DNA of 64,000 nucleotides from assembly GCF_011065895.1 (NCBI RefSeq), contig NZ_JAALCR010000014.1, forward strand, positions 1 through 64,000. Reading direction: 5' to 3'. The position numbers were made by a program, and so were the translations under genes. This DNA is from Paludisphaera rhizosphaerae. Its GTDB lineage: Bacteria; Planctomycetota; Planctomycetia; Isosphaerales; Isosphaeraceae. The notes under the pieces were generated by a model. The model had not been told where the DNA came from. It ran no database searches and saw only the letters and a program-made list of their open reading frames with translations. This document shows positions 1 to 8,862 of this stretch, in pieces. Position 1 is the stretch's first letter; every line of letters begins with the position of its first letter.

Positions 1-133
1 GTGGCCCGAAGGGCCGGATGAGGGGGCGGCCGGCATGGGATCCGTGTCCGATGCGTTGCTCGTCGGTCCACACCGATCGCCCCCTCATCTGACCGCTTCG
101 CGGTCTGTCTTCCCCCGCGAGGGGGGAAGACCG
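1..133. repeat. BIME-like inverted pair of intergenic repeats (left copy cut by window edge)
   Basis: Bases 79-133 carry a GC-rich element with its own short palindromes (GACCGCTTCGCGGTC at 91-105 and TTCCCCC-GCGA-GGGGGGAA at 110-127). Bases 1-30 look like the end of the same element in the opposite orientation. The two copies flank about 50 bases of unrelated sequence. The same arrangement recurs at 15879-16034. It lies downstream of the DUF1553 gene, so it could act as a transcript-end hairpin. It resembles the REP/BIME-type repeats dispersed in GC-rich genomes. Confidence 0.7.
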
Positions 134-168
134 TCGAACTGCAGTCCTTTCCTCGAGGACACAATGAG

Positions 169-3100
169 TCAATGCTTCGTCACGGTCTCATCGTAGTTGA
201 GCAGCGCCTGGGCGACGACGGTCATCGCCGCGGCTTCGGCGGCGGGGATCGAGGCGTCGCGAGGGGCGTCGCCCACGGCCAGGAGCTTGTCGGCCTGGGC
301 GCGGCCGGCGGCGAACTCGTCGTACTGCTCGCGGTACATGGCGTCGAGCAGGTCGGCTTCGGCTGGGGAGGCTCGGCGGCCGGTTAGAACGCGAAAGAGG
401 AAGCCGACGCGATCGCGCGTCGTCTCGCCTCCCTCACGGAAGGCCCGTTCCGCCAGCGCCCGCGCGGCCTCGACGAACTGGGGGTCGTTCAGGAGGACGA
501 GCGCCTGGAGGGGCGTCGCCGTGGGCTGCCGTTTAACGGCGCAGACCTCGCGGTTGGCGGCGTCGAACGTAAGCATGGCCGGCGGCGGCGACGTCCGCTT
601 CCAGTAAGTGTAAAGACTGCGCCGATGGCTCCCCGCGCCGACGTCTCGGGTGTACTTCAGATTCGACTTCTCCTCCCAGAGCCCGTCCGGCTGGAAGGGT
701 TTCACCGGCGGCCCGCCGATCGTTCCGACAAGTAGGCCGGACGCTGCGAGGGCGTTGTCGCGGGCCATCTCGGCGGTGAGGCGTTCGTGCGGACCCCGGG
801 CGAGCAACATGTTGTCCGGGTCGCGCGCGTGCAACTCGGGCGAGGCGTCGGAGGACTGTTTATAGGTGGCGGATTCCACCATCAGCCGCCAGACGTGCTT
901 CACATCCCAGCCGGAGTCGATCAACTCGCGGGCCAGCCAGTCGAGGAGTTCCGGATGCGACGGCGGCCGGCCTTGCGAGCCGAAATCCTCAGGCGTCGCC
1001 ACCAGGCCGCGGCCGAAAAGCGACTGCCACCAGCGGTTCACCGTCACCCGAGCCGTGAGCGGGTTCTTCGGGTCAGTCGTCCAGCGGGCCAGGCCCAGGC
1101 GGTTTCGGGGCTCCCCGTTGGGGAACGGGAGGAGGCTGTGGGGCGTGTCGGCCGTAACGGGATCGCCCGGGGCGTCGTAGGCTCCGCGTCTCAGGACGAA
1201 CGACTCCCGAGGCTGGGGCATCTCGCGCATGACCATGATCTCGGCGATCGCGTCGGCGATTCGCGCCTGTTTCATGCGAGCGTCGCGAACGGCCGCCAAC
1301 TCGGCCTTGTTCTTGGCGTCGACGTCGGCGAAGAAGTAGTCGCGGAGGCTGTCTTGGTCGGCCTGGGAGAGCGTACTCGGATCGGCCGCGAGCAGATCGA
1401 GGAGCGTCCGGCCGTCGTGAATCTGGGCGGCCTCCACGGGGGCCAGGGCGCGGTCGAATACCTGGAGTTCGTCGACCTCGCCGTCCTTGAAGCCCCGGTC
1501 GCGGAACCGATGGCCGACGGCCAGGTCGTCGGCGCCGCCGCCGGTGATCGTCCTGGTCAGACCGTCTCGAACGACCTCAACCTCGGCCGGCCGGCCGTCG
1601 ATGTACAACTTGAGGCCCGACGCCCGGCTCGACCCGTCGTAGGTCAGGACGACGTGGGTCCATTGGTTGATGGGCACCTGCTCGCGGGCGGCGATCCCGA
1701 TCGCGTTGCCCGGCCAGAAGTGGACGAGGGACGCCGTCAATCGGCCGTCCTCGATGAGGACCTGATAGCCTCGGCTGCCCGCGTCGGTCCAGGCCATCGA
1801 CCGTCGCAGGATCACGGCTCGATCCTTTCGATCAGGCGACTTGATCCAGAGAGCCAGAGAGAACGGCTGATAGCGATCGAAGTTCCCCATCGGCAGAGTC
1901 GCGCCGTCCTCGCCGTCCAGCTTCAGCGCCTTGCCGACGCGGCCCTCGACGAGCGACGGTCCCTCGACGGCCTTGCCCGGCTTGCCCGCGTCGGCGCGGT
2001 TGGCAAGCTTACCGTCGGTCAGGTCGTCGAACGAGAAATCGCCGATCCGTCCTGTCGGGGAGTACACAGGCGGGCGAGAGCGATCGAGTTTGCGGAGCCA
2101 CTCGTCGAACTCGTCCCGACGGCGAAGCCGCATCTGAATCTGGTTCGCGTCGGTGACTTCCACACCGGCCTTGGCTGCGGCCAGGGCGCTTTCCTGGCCG
2201 GCCTCGGCGAGCCAGAGAGTCGGGGTGGGGACGGCGTTGGTGAAGTGCGAGTAAAGGCCCGATTCATCGATGTTGTTGAAGAAGCTGAACAGCGAATAGA
2301 AATCGGCCTGCGTGATCGGGTCGTACTTGTGGGTATGGCAGCGGGCGCATTCGAGCGTCAGGCCGAGGAAGGCCGAGCCGTAGGTGATGGTGCGGTCGGC
2401 GACGTACTCGGTCCGCCACTCGGCCTCGATCGAGCCCCCCTCGTTGGTCTGGCGGTGCATGCGGTTGAAGGCCGTGGCCAGGATCATGTCGCGCGAGGGG
2501 GCCGGCAAAAGGTCGCCGGCGAGCTGCCAGGTGATGAAGCGGTCGTACGGCAGATTTTGGTTGAAGGCGCGGACGACCCAGTCGCGCCACGGCCAGACGG
2601 CGCGGTAGACGTCGGCCTGGTAGCCGAAGGTGTCGGCGTAGCGGGCGACGTCCAGCCAGTCGACGGCCATCCGCTCGCCGAAGCGAGGGGAGGCCAGCAG
2701 GCGATCGACAAGGCGTTCGTAGGCGTCCGGCGCGCCGTCGGTGAGGAAGGCGTCGATTTCAGCGAGCGTCGGCGGCAGCCCGGTCAGGTCAAAGGTCAGG
2801 CGGCGGATCAGGCGTTCGCGCGAGGCTTCGGGAGAGGGGGCCAGGCCCTCGCCCTCAAGCCGGTTGAGGATGAAGCGGTCGATGGGGTTGATCGGCCACG
2901 CCTTGCGGGCGACGTTGGGCGTCGCAGGCCGCTCGGGAGGAATGAACGCCCAGTGTTCCTTCCATTCGGCGCCCTGTTCGATCCAGCGCCGGAGGACGTC
3001 GACGTCTCCGGGAGCCAACTCGCGGCCCGAGTCTCGAGGAGGCATCCGTTCGGAGTCGTCCTCGGAGGCGATTCGAGCGAGGAGTTCGCTCTCCTCAAGG

Positions 3101-3363
3101 TTCCCCGGCACGACGGCGCGGATGCCCGACTTGGTTTCGGCGAGGGCTCCTTCGCGAGTGTCGAGCCGGAGGCCGGCCTTGCGGTTCTTCGGGTCGGGAC
3201 CGTGGCAGTGGAAACATTTGTCCGAGAGGATCGCGCGGACCTGGCGATCGAAATCGACCCGCGCAGCCGGCTGGGGCCCCTCGGCGGCGAGGGCGCTGGA
3301 AACAGCCGGGAGGACGCAGCAGACCACCATCCACCCGAGAAGGGGGCGTTCGCCTCTCGACAT
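169..3363 (-). CDS. Secreted planctomycete DUF1549/DUF1553 protein with cytochrome c-like and LamG domains
   Basis: A protein of about 1064 residues with an N-terminal signal peptide (residues 1-27). A planctomycete-type cytochrome c motif follows, CFHCHGPD (C50, C53, H54), then a DUF1549 region (about 150-350) containing a second CARCH motif near residue 341. A LamG/concanavalin-like insert lies at about 440-650 and the DUF1553 domain at about 745-1020. This order is characteristic of large planctomycete paralogous families. The proteins are exported, and their role in haem binding or polysaccharide handling is inferred, not proven. An ATG at 3363 is preferred over the in-frame GTG at 3366 because GAGGAG lies about 9 bases upstream. 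No sulfatase or DUF1501 partner, common beside such genes, is adjacent. Confidence 0.93.
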   Translation of the reverse strand: MSRGERPLLGWMVVCCVLPAVSSALAAEGPQPAARVDFDRQVRAILSDKCFHCHGPDPKNRKAGLRLDTREGALAETKSGIRAVVPGNLEESELLARIASEDDSERMPPRDSGRELAPGDVDVLRRWIEQGAEWKEHWAFIPPERPATPNVARKAWPINPIDRFILNRLEGEGLAPSPEASRERLIRRLTFDLTGLPPTLAEIDAFLTDGAPDAYERLVDRLLASPRFGERMAVDWLDVARYADTFGYQADVYRAVWPWRDWVVRAFNQNLPYDRFITWQLAGDLLPAPSRDMILATAFNRMHRQTNEGGSIEAEWRTEYVADRTITYGSAFLGLTLECARCHTHKYDPITQADFYSLFSFFNNIDESGLYSHFTNAVPTPTLWLAEAGQESALAAAKAGVEVTDANQIQMRLRRRDEFDEWLRKLDRSRPPVYSPTGRIGDFSFDDLTDGKLANRADAGKPGKAVEGPSLVEGRVGKALKLDGEDGATLPMGNFDRYQPFSLALWIKSPDRKDRAVILRRSMAWTDAGSRGYQVLIEDGRLTASLVHFWPGNAIGIAAREQVPINQWTHVVLTYDGSSRASGLKLYIDGRPAEVEVVRDGLTRTITGGGADDLAVGHRFRDRGFKDGEVDELQVFDRALAPVEAAQIHDGRTLLDLLAADPSTLSQADQDSLRDYFFADVDAKNKAELAAVRDARMKQARIADAIAEIMVMREMPQPRESFVLRRGAYDAPGDPVTADTPHSLLPFPNGEPRNRLGLARWTTDPKNPLTARVTVNRWWQSLFGRGLVATPEDFGSQGRPPSHPELLDWLARELIDSGWDVKHVWRLMVESATYKQSSDASPELHARDPDNMLLARGPHERLTAEMARDNALAASGLLVGTIGGPPVKPFQPDGLWEEKSNLKYTRDVGAGSHRRSLYTYWKRTSPPPAMLTFDAANREVCAVKRQPTATPLQALVLLNDPQFVEAARALAERAFREGGETTRDRVGFLFRVLTGRRASPAEADLLDAMYREQYDEFAAGRAQADKLLAVGDAPRDASIPAAEAAAMTVVAQALLNYDETVTKH

Positions 3364-3762
3364 CACACGAGTCTCCTCGCCGCAAAGGACCTTCGGGCCA
3401 GTGTATCAACACGTGCGCGGTCCAGCAAAGTCGCACCATGCTGCCGAGACCATCCTCGTCTCGGTGGTTCAGGTCGGCCCGATGCGAGTCGCCCCCGTTC
3501 TAGTCGTGACGTCCTGATCGCTGAGGAATCGCCGCTTTCCTTGTCGCTCGGATCGATCTTCGGACCATATTGTCTGTAGGAAGGTCGTTCGGGTTGCATG
3601 ATCCGCCCGATGGATGAGCGTTCTTCGAGATCGACGAAACTCGTCAATCAAACCCAATTCGATCAACTCCCCAAATCACCACTGAACCAGCCTGCCGAAG
3701 CCTCCGGCGACGGCTTTTCGACCTGATTCATCGGTGTCGATCGAACCCAAAGGAACCCGCTC
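3364..3762. other. Divergent intergenic region, no gene seen
   Basis: This 399-base gap separates the DUF1553 gene from the oppositely transcribed gene at 3763. It must hold both promoters, but no convincing -35/-10 pair or operator was found by eye. Open frames crossing it on the minus strand lack start signals and look like non-coding readthrough. Confidence 0.5.
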
Positions 3763-4278
3763 GTGACGATCGAACCGGATCTCCACAACCAGGCTCGCTC
3801 GCAGGTCGTGGTGGTTCTACATGAACGCTCCGGCGTCTGGGCCCGGCAACTCCGAGCCCGATTGGACGGAGCCCCGGTACGATGGGCCGAGACGCGGTCG
3901 ACGGCCGGTTTGCTGGAGGCGGTCATAGGGGATGCCACTCCGGTCGTTTTAATCGAGGGCGGACCGGATCCCGAAAAGGCCCTTCGCGAAGTCGCGCAGG
4001 TCGTCGAACGAGGCTCGTCGCCTCTCATCATGTTCATCGATCCGTTCGACCGTCTGGATGTGATGGATGCTGCAAGAGATCTTGGTGTGACGCGTGCTGT
4101 GTCTGGGCGGGTCGCCCCGCCTGAGGTCGCTGAGTTGATCGGCCGTTGGATTGGATTGTCGGCCAAGGCGTACGCCAGTGAGGGGTGGTCTCGGCCACGG
4201 CCCGCAGACCCATCGCGCGATCCCTCGGCCTGGATCGAGGAGGTGATCGCCGCGGCCGCCCAGCGGGCGGACTGCTAG
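3763..4278 (+). CDS. Hypothetical protein with degenerate receiver-like fold
   Basis: A 171-residue soluble protein starting at GTG, with AAAGGA about 9 bases upstream. The first 125 residues alternate hydrophobic strands (QVVVVLH, TPVVLIEGG, PLIMFID) with helices, as in a response-regulator receiver or Rossmann-like domain. An MFIDPFDRLDVMDAARDLG segment resembles the strand 4 to helix 4 region of receivers. The usual acidic pocket and phosphoacceptor Asp are not evident, so any phosphotransfer role is doubtful. There is no output domain; the C-terminus is a polar tail. It precedes mrp by about 75 bases on the same strand. No family was recognised with certainty. Confidence 0.7.
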   Translation: MTIEPDLHNQARSQVVVVLHERSGVWARQLRARLDGAPVRWAETRSTAGLLEAVIGDATPVVLIEGGPDPEKALREVAQVVERGSSPLIMFIDPFDRLDVMDAARDLGVTRAVSGRVAPPEVAELIGRWIGLSAKAYASEGWSRPRPADPSRDPSAWIEEVIAAAAQRADC

Positions 4279-4352
4279 TCGTCGGGGACGCTTCCGCGTA
4301 CTATAGGTGGACGTGACTCGAGCGTCCTGGCGAAGCCGTAACCTGGGGAAAT

Positions 4353-5525
4353 ATGGGAATGTCGGGCGAGACGGATATTGTGGTGACCGAGAAGGACGTG
4401 CTGGCCGCGCTGAAGGGCGTCAAGGATCCCGACCTGGGTCGTGACCTCGTTGACCTGGGGATGATCCGAGACGTCCGGGTGGGGCCCGGCAAGGTCGCGC
4501 TCACCGTCAACCTGACGACCCCGGCGTGCCCTCTCAAGGGGAAGATCGAGGCCGACGTCCGCCAGGCGTTGGAGAGCCGCCTCCCCGCGGGGCTTGAGAT
4601 CGAGATCCGGATGACGGCCGAGGTCCGCGGCAAGGGCGCCGCCGAGACCGGCGACATCCCAGGCGTGAAAAACGTGATCGCCGTGGGCTCGGGCAAGGGG
4701 GGCGTGGGCAAGTCGACGATGGCGGCCTCGATCGCCCTCGGTCTGAAGGCGCACGGGGCGGCGGTCGGCCTGATGGACGCGGACGTCTACGGGCCTTCGA
4801 TCCCCCATCTTGTCGGCGCGTCGGGTCGGCCGATGGCCCGGGGCGATCAGATCGTGCCGGTCGAGGCCGCCGGCTTGAAGCTGATGTCGATGGGCTTTCT
4901 GCTGGAGCCCGACCAGGCCGTCGTCATGCGCGGGCCCATGCTCCACGGGATCATGCAGCAGTTCCTCCGCAAGGTGGAGTGGGGCAACCTCGACTATCTG
5001 ATCATCGACCTTCCTCCCGGGACCGGCGACATCCCGCTGACCCTGGCCCAGACGTTGCCGCTGACCGGCGCGGTGGTCGTCTGCACGCCTCAGGAAGTCG
5101 CCCTGCTGGACGCCGCGCGGGCCGTGGCGATGTTCCGCCAGCTTCGCGTGCCGCTCCTGGGAATGATTGAGAACATGGCGTACTTCGACGTCATGGCCTA
5201 CCTTCAGGAGCGTGGAGGGCCCCAGGCCCGGCAGCTCGTGGAGGGGAAAGCCTGCTTTGATGAGGAGGGGGACGAACGCGTCTACCTCTTCGGCCGGGGC
5301 GGCGCCCGCCGCAAGGCCGAAGCGATGAATGTGCCGTTCCTGGGGGAGGTTCCGCTCAACCTGTTCCTCCGCGAGACGGGGGACATGGGTCGGCTGGACG
5401 CCGCGCTCAAGGAGGGCTCGCCCTCGAAGGCTGCTCTCATGGGCGTCGTCGAGAAGCTTGCCGCGCAGGTGAGCATCCGTAACCTGAAGAACCCCAAGAT
5501 GCCCAAGCTTGAGATCCTCAACTAA
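4353..5525 (+). CDS. mrp: Mrp/ApbC-family P-loop ATPase (Fe-S cluster carrier type)
   Basis: The 390 residues form a MIP18/DUF59 domain (about 12-90, with conserved C59 in NLTTPACP) and a Mrp/NBP35 ATPase domain. The ATPase has the deviant Walker A GSGKGGVGKST (P-loop at 114-121), the switch DADVYGPS and the Walker B-like DYLIIDLPPGTGD. Family members carry and transfer Fe-S clusters in the cytosol. The region that is usually ENMSYF followed by CxxC reads ENMAYFDVMAYLQERG here, so the cluster-binding Cys pair is missing. Either the protein lost classical carrier activity or it uses other ligands. ATG at 4353 is used; an in-frame ATG at 4359 is an alternative. Confidence 0.93.
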   Translation: MGMSGETDIVVTEKDVLAALKGVKDPDLGRDLVDLGMIRDVRVGPGKVALTVNLTTPACPLKGKIEADVRQALESRLPAGLEIEIRMTAEVRGKGAAETGDIPGVKNVIAVGSGKGGVGKSTMAASIALGLKAHGAAVGLMDADVYGPSIPHLVGASGRPMARGDQIVPVEAAGLKLMSMGFLLEPDQAVVMRGPMLHGIMQQFLRKVEWGNLDYLIIDLPPGTGDIPLTLAQTLPLTGAVVVCTPQEVALLDAARAVAMFRQLRVPLLGMIENMAYFDVMAYLQERGGPQARQLVEGKACFDEEGDERVYLFGRGGARRKAEAMNVPFLGEVPLNLFLRETGDMGRLDAALKEGSPSKAALMGVVEKLAAQVSIRNLKNPKMPKLEILN

Positions 5526-5562
5526 GGACGGGGATCGTTCCATCGACAGGAGGGAAGTTCCG

Positions 5563-5940
5563 ATGCGAATCATCAAGACGTGCCTTCTGACCGCGGCTCT
5601 GGCTGCTCTTTCGACGGCTTCGGCCCAGGCTCAGTACTGGGGCGGAACGACGGTCGTCACGAGGGGCCCCGGGGTGGTGGTCGGGCCGACTTACGCCCCG
5701 GTCGTCGCCAACCCTTATGTTGTGCCCTCGACGGTGGTCGTTCGCCGTCCGGCGGTGTACGCGGCCCCGACCGTGGTCGCCTCGCCGGTCGTGGCATCAC
5801 CGGTGATCGCCTCGCCGGTCATCGCGGCCCCGATGGTCGCCACGCCGGGCCCGGTCTTGATGTCGCCCGGCGTGACGGTCGTTCGTCCGGGCTGGGGATG
5901 GGGGCCGGGGCCGAGGCCCTGGGGCTGGCGTCGCTGGTGA
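5563..5940 (+). CDS. Small secreted Val/Pro/Ala-rich repeat protein
   Basis: The 125-residue product begins MRIIKTCLLTAALAAL, a signal peptide ending near ASAQA. The mature part is low-complexity, with VAxP/VIASPV-type repeats from about residue 65 to 100 and a Gly/Trp/Arg-rich end. The ATG at 5563 is chosen because AGGAGGG sits about 9 bases upstream; a longer frame reaching into mrp adds only non-signal sequence. Similar short exported, repeat-rich proteins are common in planctomycetes and may be cell-surface components. No enzymatic domain is visible. It follows mrp by 37 bases and may share its transcript. Confidence 0.8.
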   Translation: MRIIKTCLLTAALAALSTASAQAQYWGGTTVVTRGPGVVVGPTYAPVVANPYVVPSTVVVRRPAVYAAPTVVASPVVASPVIASPVIAAPMVATPGPVLMSPGVTVVRPGWGWGPGPRPWGWRRW

Positions 5941-5992
5941 GCTGAGTTCGGATCTGGATCTGGACGAGACGGAAATCAGGGGCGGCATCTCG

Positions 5993-7258
5993 ATGAACTT
6001 CTCCCGATTCGCGGCCGCGGCTTCCGTTTGCTTCTGTTGCTGCTGGGCGTCGCTCGTCCGCGCCCAGCAGCCCGTTTCGGTTGCGGTCGACGACCTCTCG
6101 AAGGTCGGCGTCGCGGCCGAGCGACTGCCGCGGATCTCGGACGTCGTCCGACGTCGGATCCAGGATCGCGAGATCGCCGGCGCGGTTACGTTGGTGTCGC
6201 GCCACGGCAAGGTCGTCCACTACGAGGCTCAGGGAGTCCTGGACGTCGAGAACGGTCGTCCCATGACTCCCGACGCCCTCTTCCACATGGCCTCGACGAC
6301 CAAGCCGGTGACGGCCGTCGCGGTGGTCATGCTGGTCGAGGAGGGGAAGGTCCGGCTGACTGACCCTGTTTCTCGGTTCATTCCCGAATTCAAGGACAAG
6401 AAGGTCGCCGTCGAACGGGACGGCCGGGTCGAGTTGGTCGCCCCGAAGCGGGAGGTTCAGGTCCTCGACCTGCTGACCCACACCTCCGGCCTGCTCAGCG
6501 GCGGACTCGGCCAGAAGCAATTCCCAGCCGATTCGACGTTTCCGCGCAAGGGCGATACGCTGGCGGATTACGTCAACCGGATCGCGCCGGCGCCGCTCGA
6601 TTTCGAGCCCGGGACGAAGTGGTCGTACAGCCCGTTCGGGGGGATCGACACGCTGGCTCGAATCGTGGAGATCGCCTCGGGCGAGTCGTTCGACGCGTTC
6701 CTGCGCAGACGGCTCTTCGAGCCGCTTGGGATGAACGACACCTTCTTTCACACTCCGGCCGACAAGGAATCACGGCTGGCCTCCTTCCACTCGCGGAAGG
6801 GGAAAGAGCTGAAGAAGGGGGATTACTCGTTCGGGTTCGTCGAGCCATACACCTCGGGCGCGGCGGGCCTGATCTCGACGGCTGCCGACTTTCATCGCTT
6901 CGGCCTGATGCTGGCCAACGGCGGCGAATTGGACGGGAAGCGGATCCTCAGCCCGCGCGGCGTGGCCGTATTGTCGGCGAATCACGTCGGCGACAAGTTC
7001 CCGGGGAACCTCGGCCGACCCGAGGGGATGGGGTTCGGGTTCGCGATGGAGGTTGTCGTCGATCCGATCCGCGCGGCCACGTTCCGGAGCGCTGGGAGCT
7101 ATGGGTGGGATGGCGCGTTCGGCACCCAGATCTGGGTCGACCCGAGCCAGGGGATCGTCGCCGTCTTCATGATCCAGGGGTCGAACGCCCGCCAGATGCA
7201 GAACGACTTCGGGACGGCCGTGATGCAGGCCGTGGCCGAGTTGGATCGCCCGCGCTGA
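5993..7258 (+). CDS. Serine hydrolase of the beta-lactamase (class C/esterase-like) family
   Basis: A 421-residue exported protein: the signal peptide runs to about residue 25 (ending LVRAQ) and a single beta-lactamase-family domain follows. The catalytic SxxK is S101-T-T-K104 in HMASTTKP and the second motif is Tyr212 in WSYSPFGG, which matches the YxN/YxS position. The third motif is probably in GYGWDGAFGT-like sequence near the end (SYGWDGAFGT), replacing KTG. Such proteins are usually esterases, D-aminopeptidases or peptide hydrolases, not drug-resistance enzymes. The substrate cannot be read from sequence. It ends convergently, 3 bases from the glycosylase gene. Confidence 0.92.
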   Translation: MNFSRFAAAASVCFCCCWASLVRAQQPVSVAVDDLSKVGVAAERLPRISDVVRRRIQDREIAGAVTLVSRHGKVVHYEAQGVLDVENGRPMTPDALFHMASTTKPVTAVAVVMLVEEGKVRLTDPVSRFIPEFKDKKVAVERDGRVELVAPKREVQVLDLLTHTSGLLSGGLGQKQFPADSTFPRKGDTLADYVNRIAPAPLDFEPGTKWSYSPFGGIDTLARIVEIASGESFDAFLRRRLFEPLGMNDTFFHTPADKESRLASFHSRKGKELKKGDYSFGFVEPYTSGAAGLISTAADFHRFGLMLANGGELDGKRILSPRGVAVLSANHVGDKFPGNLGRPEGMGFGFAMEVVVDPIRAATFRSAGSYGWDGAFGTQIWVDPSQGIVAVFMIQGSNARQMQNDFGTAVMQAVAELDRPR

Positions 7259-7261
7259 GCG

Positions 7262-7879
7262 TCACTTGAGTTCCAGGCTCCGCCAGAGATACCAACTGGC
7301 GACCGAGCGATACGGCCGCCAGGCCTCGCCCAGAGCGTGGCACTCGGCGGGGGTCGGAAGCTCGGCGAGCCCGTGCTTGTTCCGAAGCGCCGAGCGGACG
7401 CCCAGATCGCCGACTGGAAAGACGTCCGGGCGATTGAGGGCGAAGATCAGGAACATGTGAGCCGTCCAGACGCCGATCCCCTTCACGGCCGTCAAGGAGG
7501 CGATGATCGCGTCGTCGTCCCAGCCGTCGTCGATCCGGTCGACGGGGAGCGAGCCGTCGACGACGGCCCCGGCCAGGTTCAGGACGTATCGGGCTTTGGG
7601 GCGGGAGAGCCCGCAGGTTCGCAGGGCGTCCTCGCCCAGGGCGATCAGCCGGGTTGGATCGTAGGGGCGGCCGGCCAACTCGTGAAGCCGGCCGCTGATC
7701 GACGCCGCGGCCTTGGTCGAGATCTGCTGGGAGACGATCGACCCGACGAGCGCCCCCAGGCGATCCTCCCTGGGGGCGAGCCGACACGGGCCGACGCGCC
7801 GGATCACATCCTTGAGGTGTGGGTCGACCTTCCGAAGGTGGCGGAGGGCCTTGGACCACGGGTCGGCGGGTCGGCTCAT
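7262..7879 (-). CDS. alkA: DNA-3-methyladenine glycosylase II (AlkA-like, HhH-GPD)
   Basis: A 205-residue base-excision repair enzyme that removes alkylated bases from DNA. It has the HhH-GPD core: GSIVSQQIS (about 46-54), the helix-hairpin-helix VKGIGVWTA (132-140) and the catalytic Asp158 in FPVGDLGV. It lacks the N-terminal beta domain of E. coli AlkA and the C-terminal Fe-S cluster of Nth/MutY, so it belongs to the short bacterial 3-methyladenine glycosylases. It lies 16 bases downstream of the hypothetical gene at 7896 on the same strand and may be co-transcribed with it. Confidence 0.93.
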   Translation of the reverse strand: MSRPADPWSKALRHLRKVDPHLKDVIRRVGPCRLAPREDRLGALVGSIVSQQISTKAAASISGRLHELAGRPYDPTRLIALGEDALRTCGLSRPKARYVLNLAGAVVDGSLPVDRIDDGWDDDAIIASLTAVKGIGVWTAHMFLIFALNRPDVFPVGDLGVRSALRNKHGLAELPTPAECHALGEAWRPYRSVASWYLWRSLELK

Positions 7880-7895
7880 CGGACGACTCCGGACC

Positions 7896-8642
7896 TCAGC
7901 GTGAGGCGATCACCTGGGCCAGCGGGCGGACGACGCGGGGGATGACCGACCGCTGGAGGATGTCCTCGCCGATCTCGCGCTGGCGGCGGAACGATTCCAG
8001 GAACGACAGATCGGGCCCGTTGCCCCAGTATTGGCGGATCGTGAGATACAGGCTGATCTGGTCGTCGCCGAACTCGCCGGTCCGAAGCTGGTAGGCGCTG
8101 GTGCGGGTCTCGACTGAGAGCCGGGCCTGGAGCTGACAGGACTCGTCCAGGGCCACCGTCAGGGAGGGCTCGAAGTTCACGACCTTCTTGGAGAGGGGAG
8201 TTTCCAGCAGCCCCTCGAAGGCGGAGCCCATGCCAAGAGCCTCGGCGACGACCTCGTCATGATTGCCGTCATACGTGAAGTCGAAGCCGAACGTGACGTC
8301 GAGGGCCTCGCAGTCCAGCAGGCTGATCGACAGCAGGTGGGGGGCGATGTCCAGGAGCAGTTCGTGCTGGCGATAGGCGTCCGAGAGCTGCTCGGGATTG
8401 GTGCAGCCAGACGCCAGCCGCCGGGCCTCGATGGAGATCGAGCGATGGGTTTCCGCGTCCTTGTCGCTCTCAAGGACGAGGTCCCCGTTCTCGCGGGACT
8501 GGAAGTCGCGAAGCTCGGGAAAGCCCTTCCTCATCTGCTCGAAGAAGTGCAGGACGGTGTCGCGGTTGCTGGGCAGCTCCATCTCGGTATTCAGATTGAC
8601 GTTAACGTAGAAATCGTCGGCGTCTCTGTTGTATCGGTTCAT
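7896..8642 (-). CDS. Hypothetical protein, unknown family
   Basis: A 248-residue acidic, soluble protein with no signal peptide or membrane segment. It starts MNRYNRDADDFYVNVNLNTEM. The sequence alternates predicted beta strands (SLYLTIRQYW, LSVETRTSAY) with polar turns, and no Cys or catalytic motif stands out. No family was recognised; it may be planctomycete-restricted. Codon use matches its neighbours, and the frame is uninterrupted with an AlkA gene 16 bases downstream. A role linked to alkylation repair would be guilt by position only. Confidence 0.8.
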   Translation of the reverse strand: MNRYNRDADDFYVNVNLNTEMELPSNRDTVLHFFEQMRKGFPELRDFQSRENGDLVLESDKDAETHRSISIEARRLASGCTNPEQLSDAYRQHELLLDIAPHLLSISLLDCEALDVTFGFDFTYDGNHDEVVAEALGMGSAFEGLLETPLSKKVVNFEPSLTVALDESCQLQARLSVETRTSAYQLRTGEFGDDQISLYLTIRQYWGNGPDLSFLESFRRQREIGEDILQRSVIPRVVRPLAQVIASR

Positions 8643-8862
8643 CCGTCGTGCCTCGTCGCGTTCGTCTCGATTCGCCGTGGCGGCCTGGGAACGTCATCGC
8701 CGTTCCGTCCGGTCGAGCGGCGGCTTTCAGTGTACATCCAGCTGAACAAAGGATTGTACCAGATCCGGGCCCGAGGGGAAATGAACGGAGAGGCGCTCGA
8801 AGCCCTTTCGTGGGTGTAAAATCAGTCGAGATAGCGATTTGCGTCGATCGTGGGAGGTGGCG

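Noticed and set aside
787-3579. A 930-residue open frame on the plus strand
   Set aside because: It is antisense to the DUF1553 gene, whose domains are clear; third-position GC bias creates long shadow frames. Composition is Arg/Gly/Val-rich with no family sequence.
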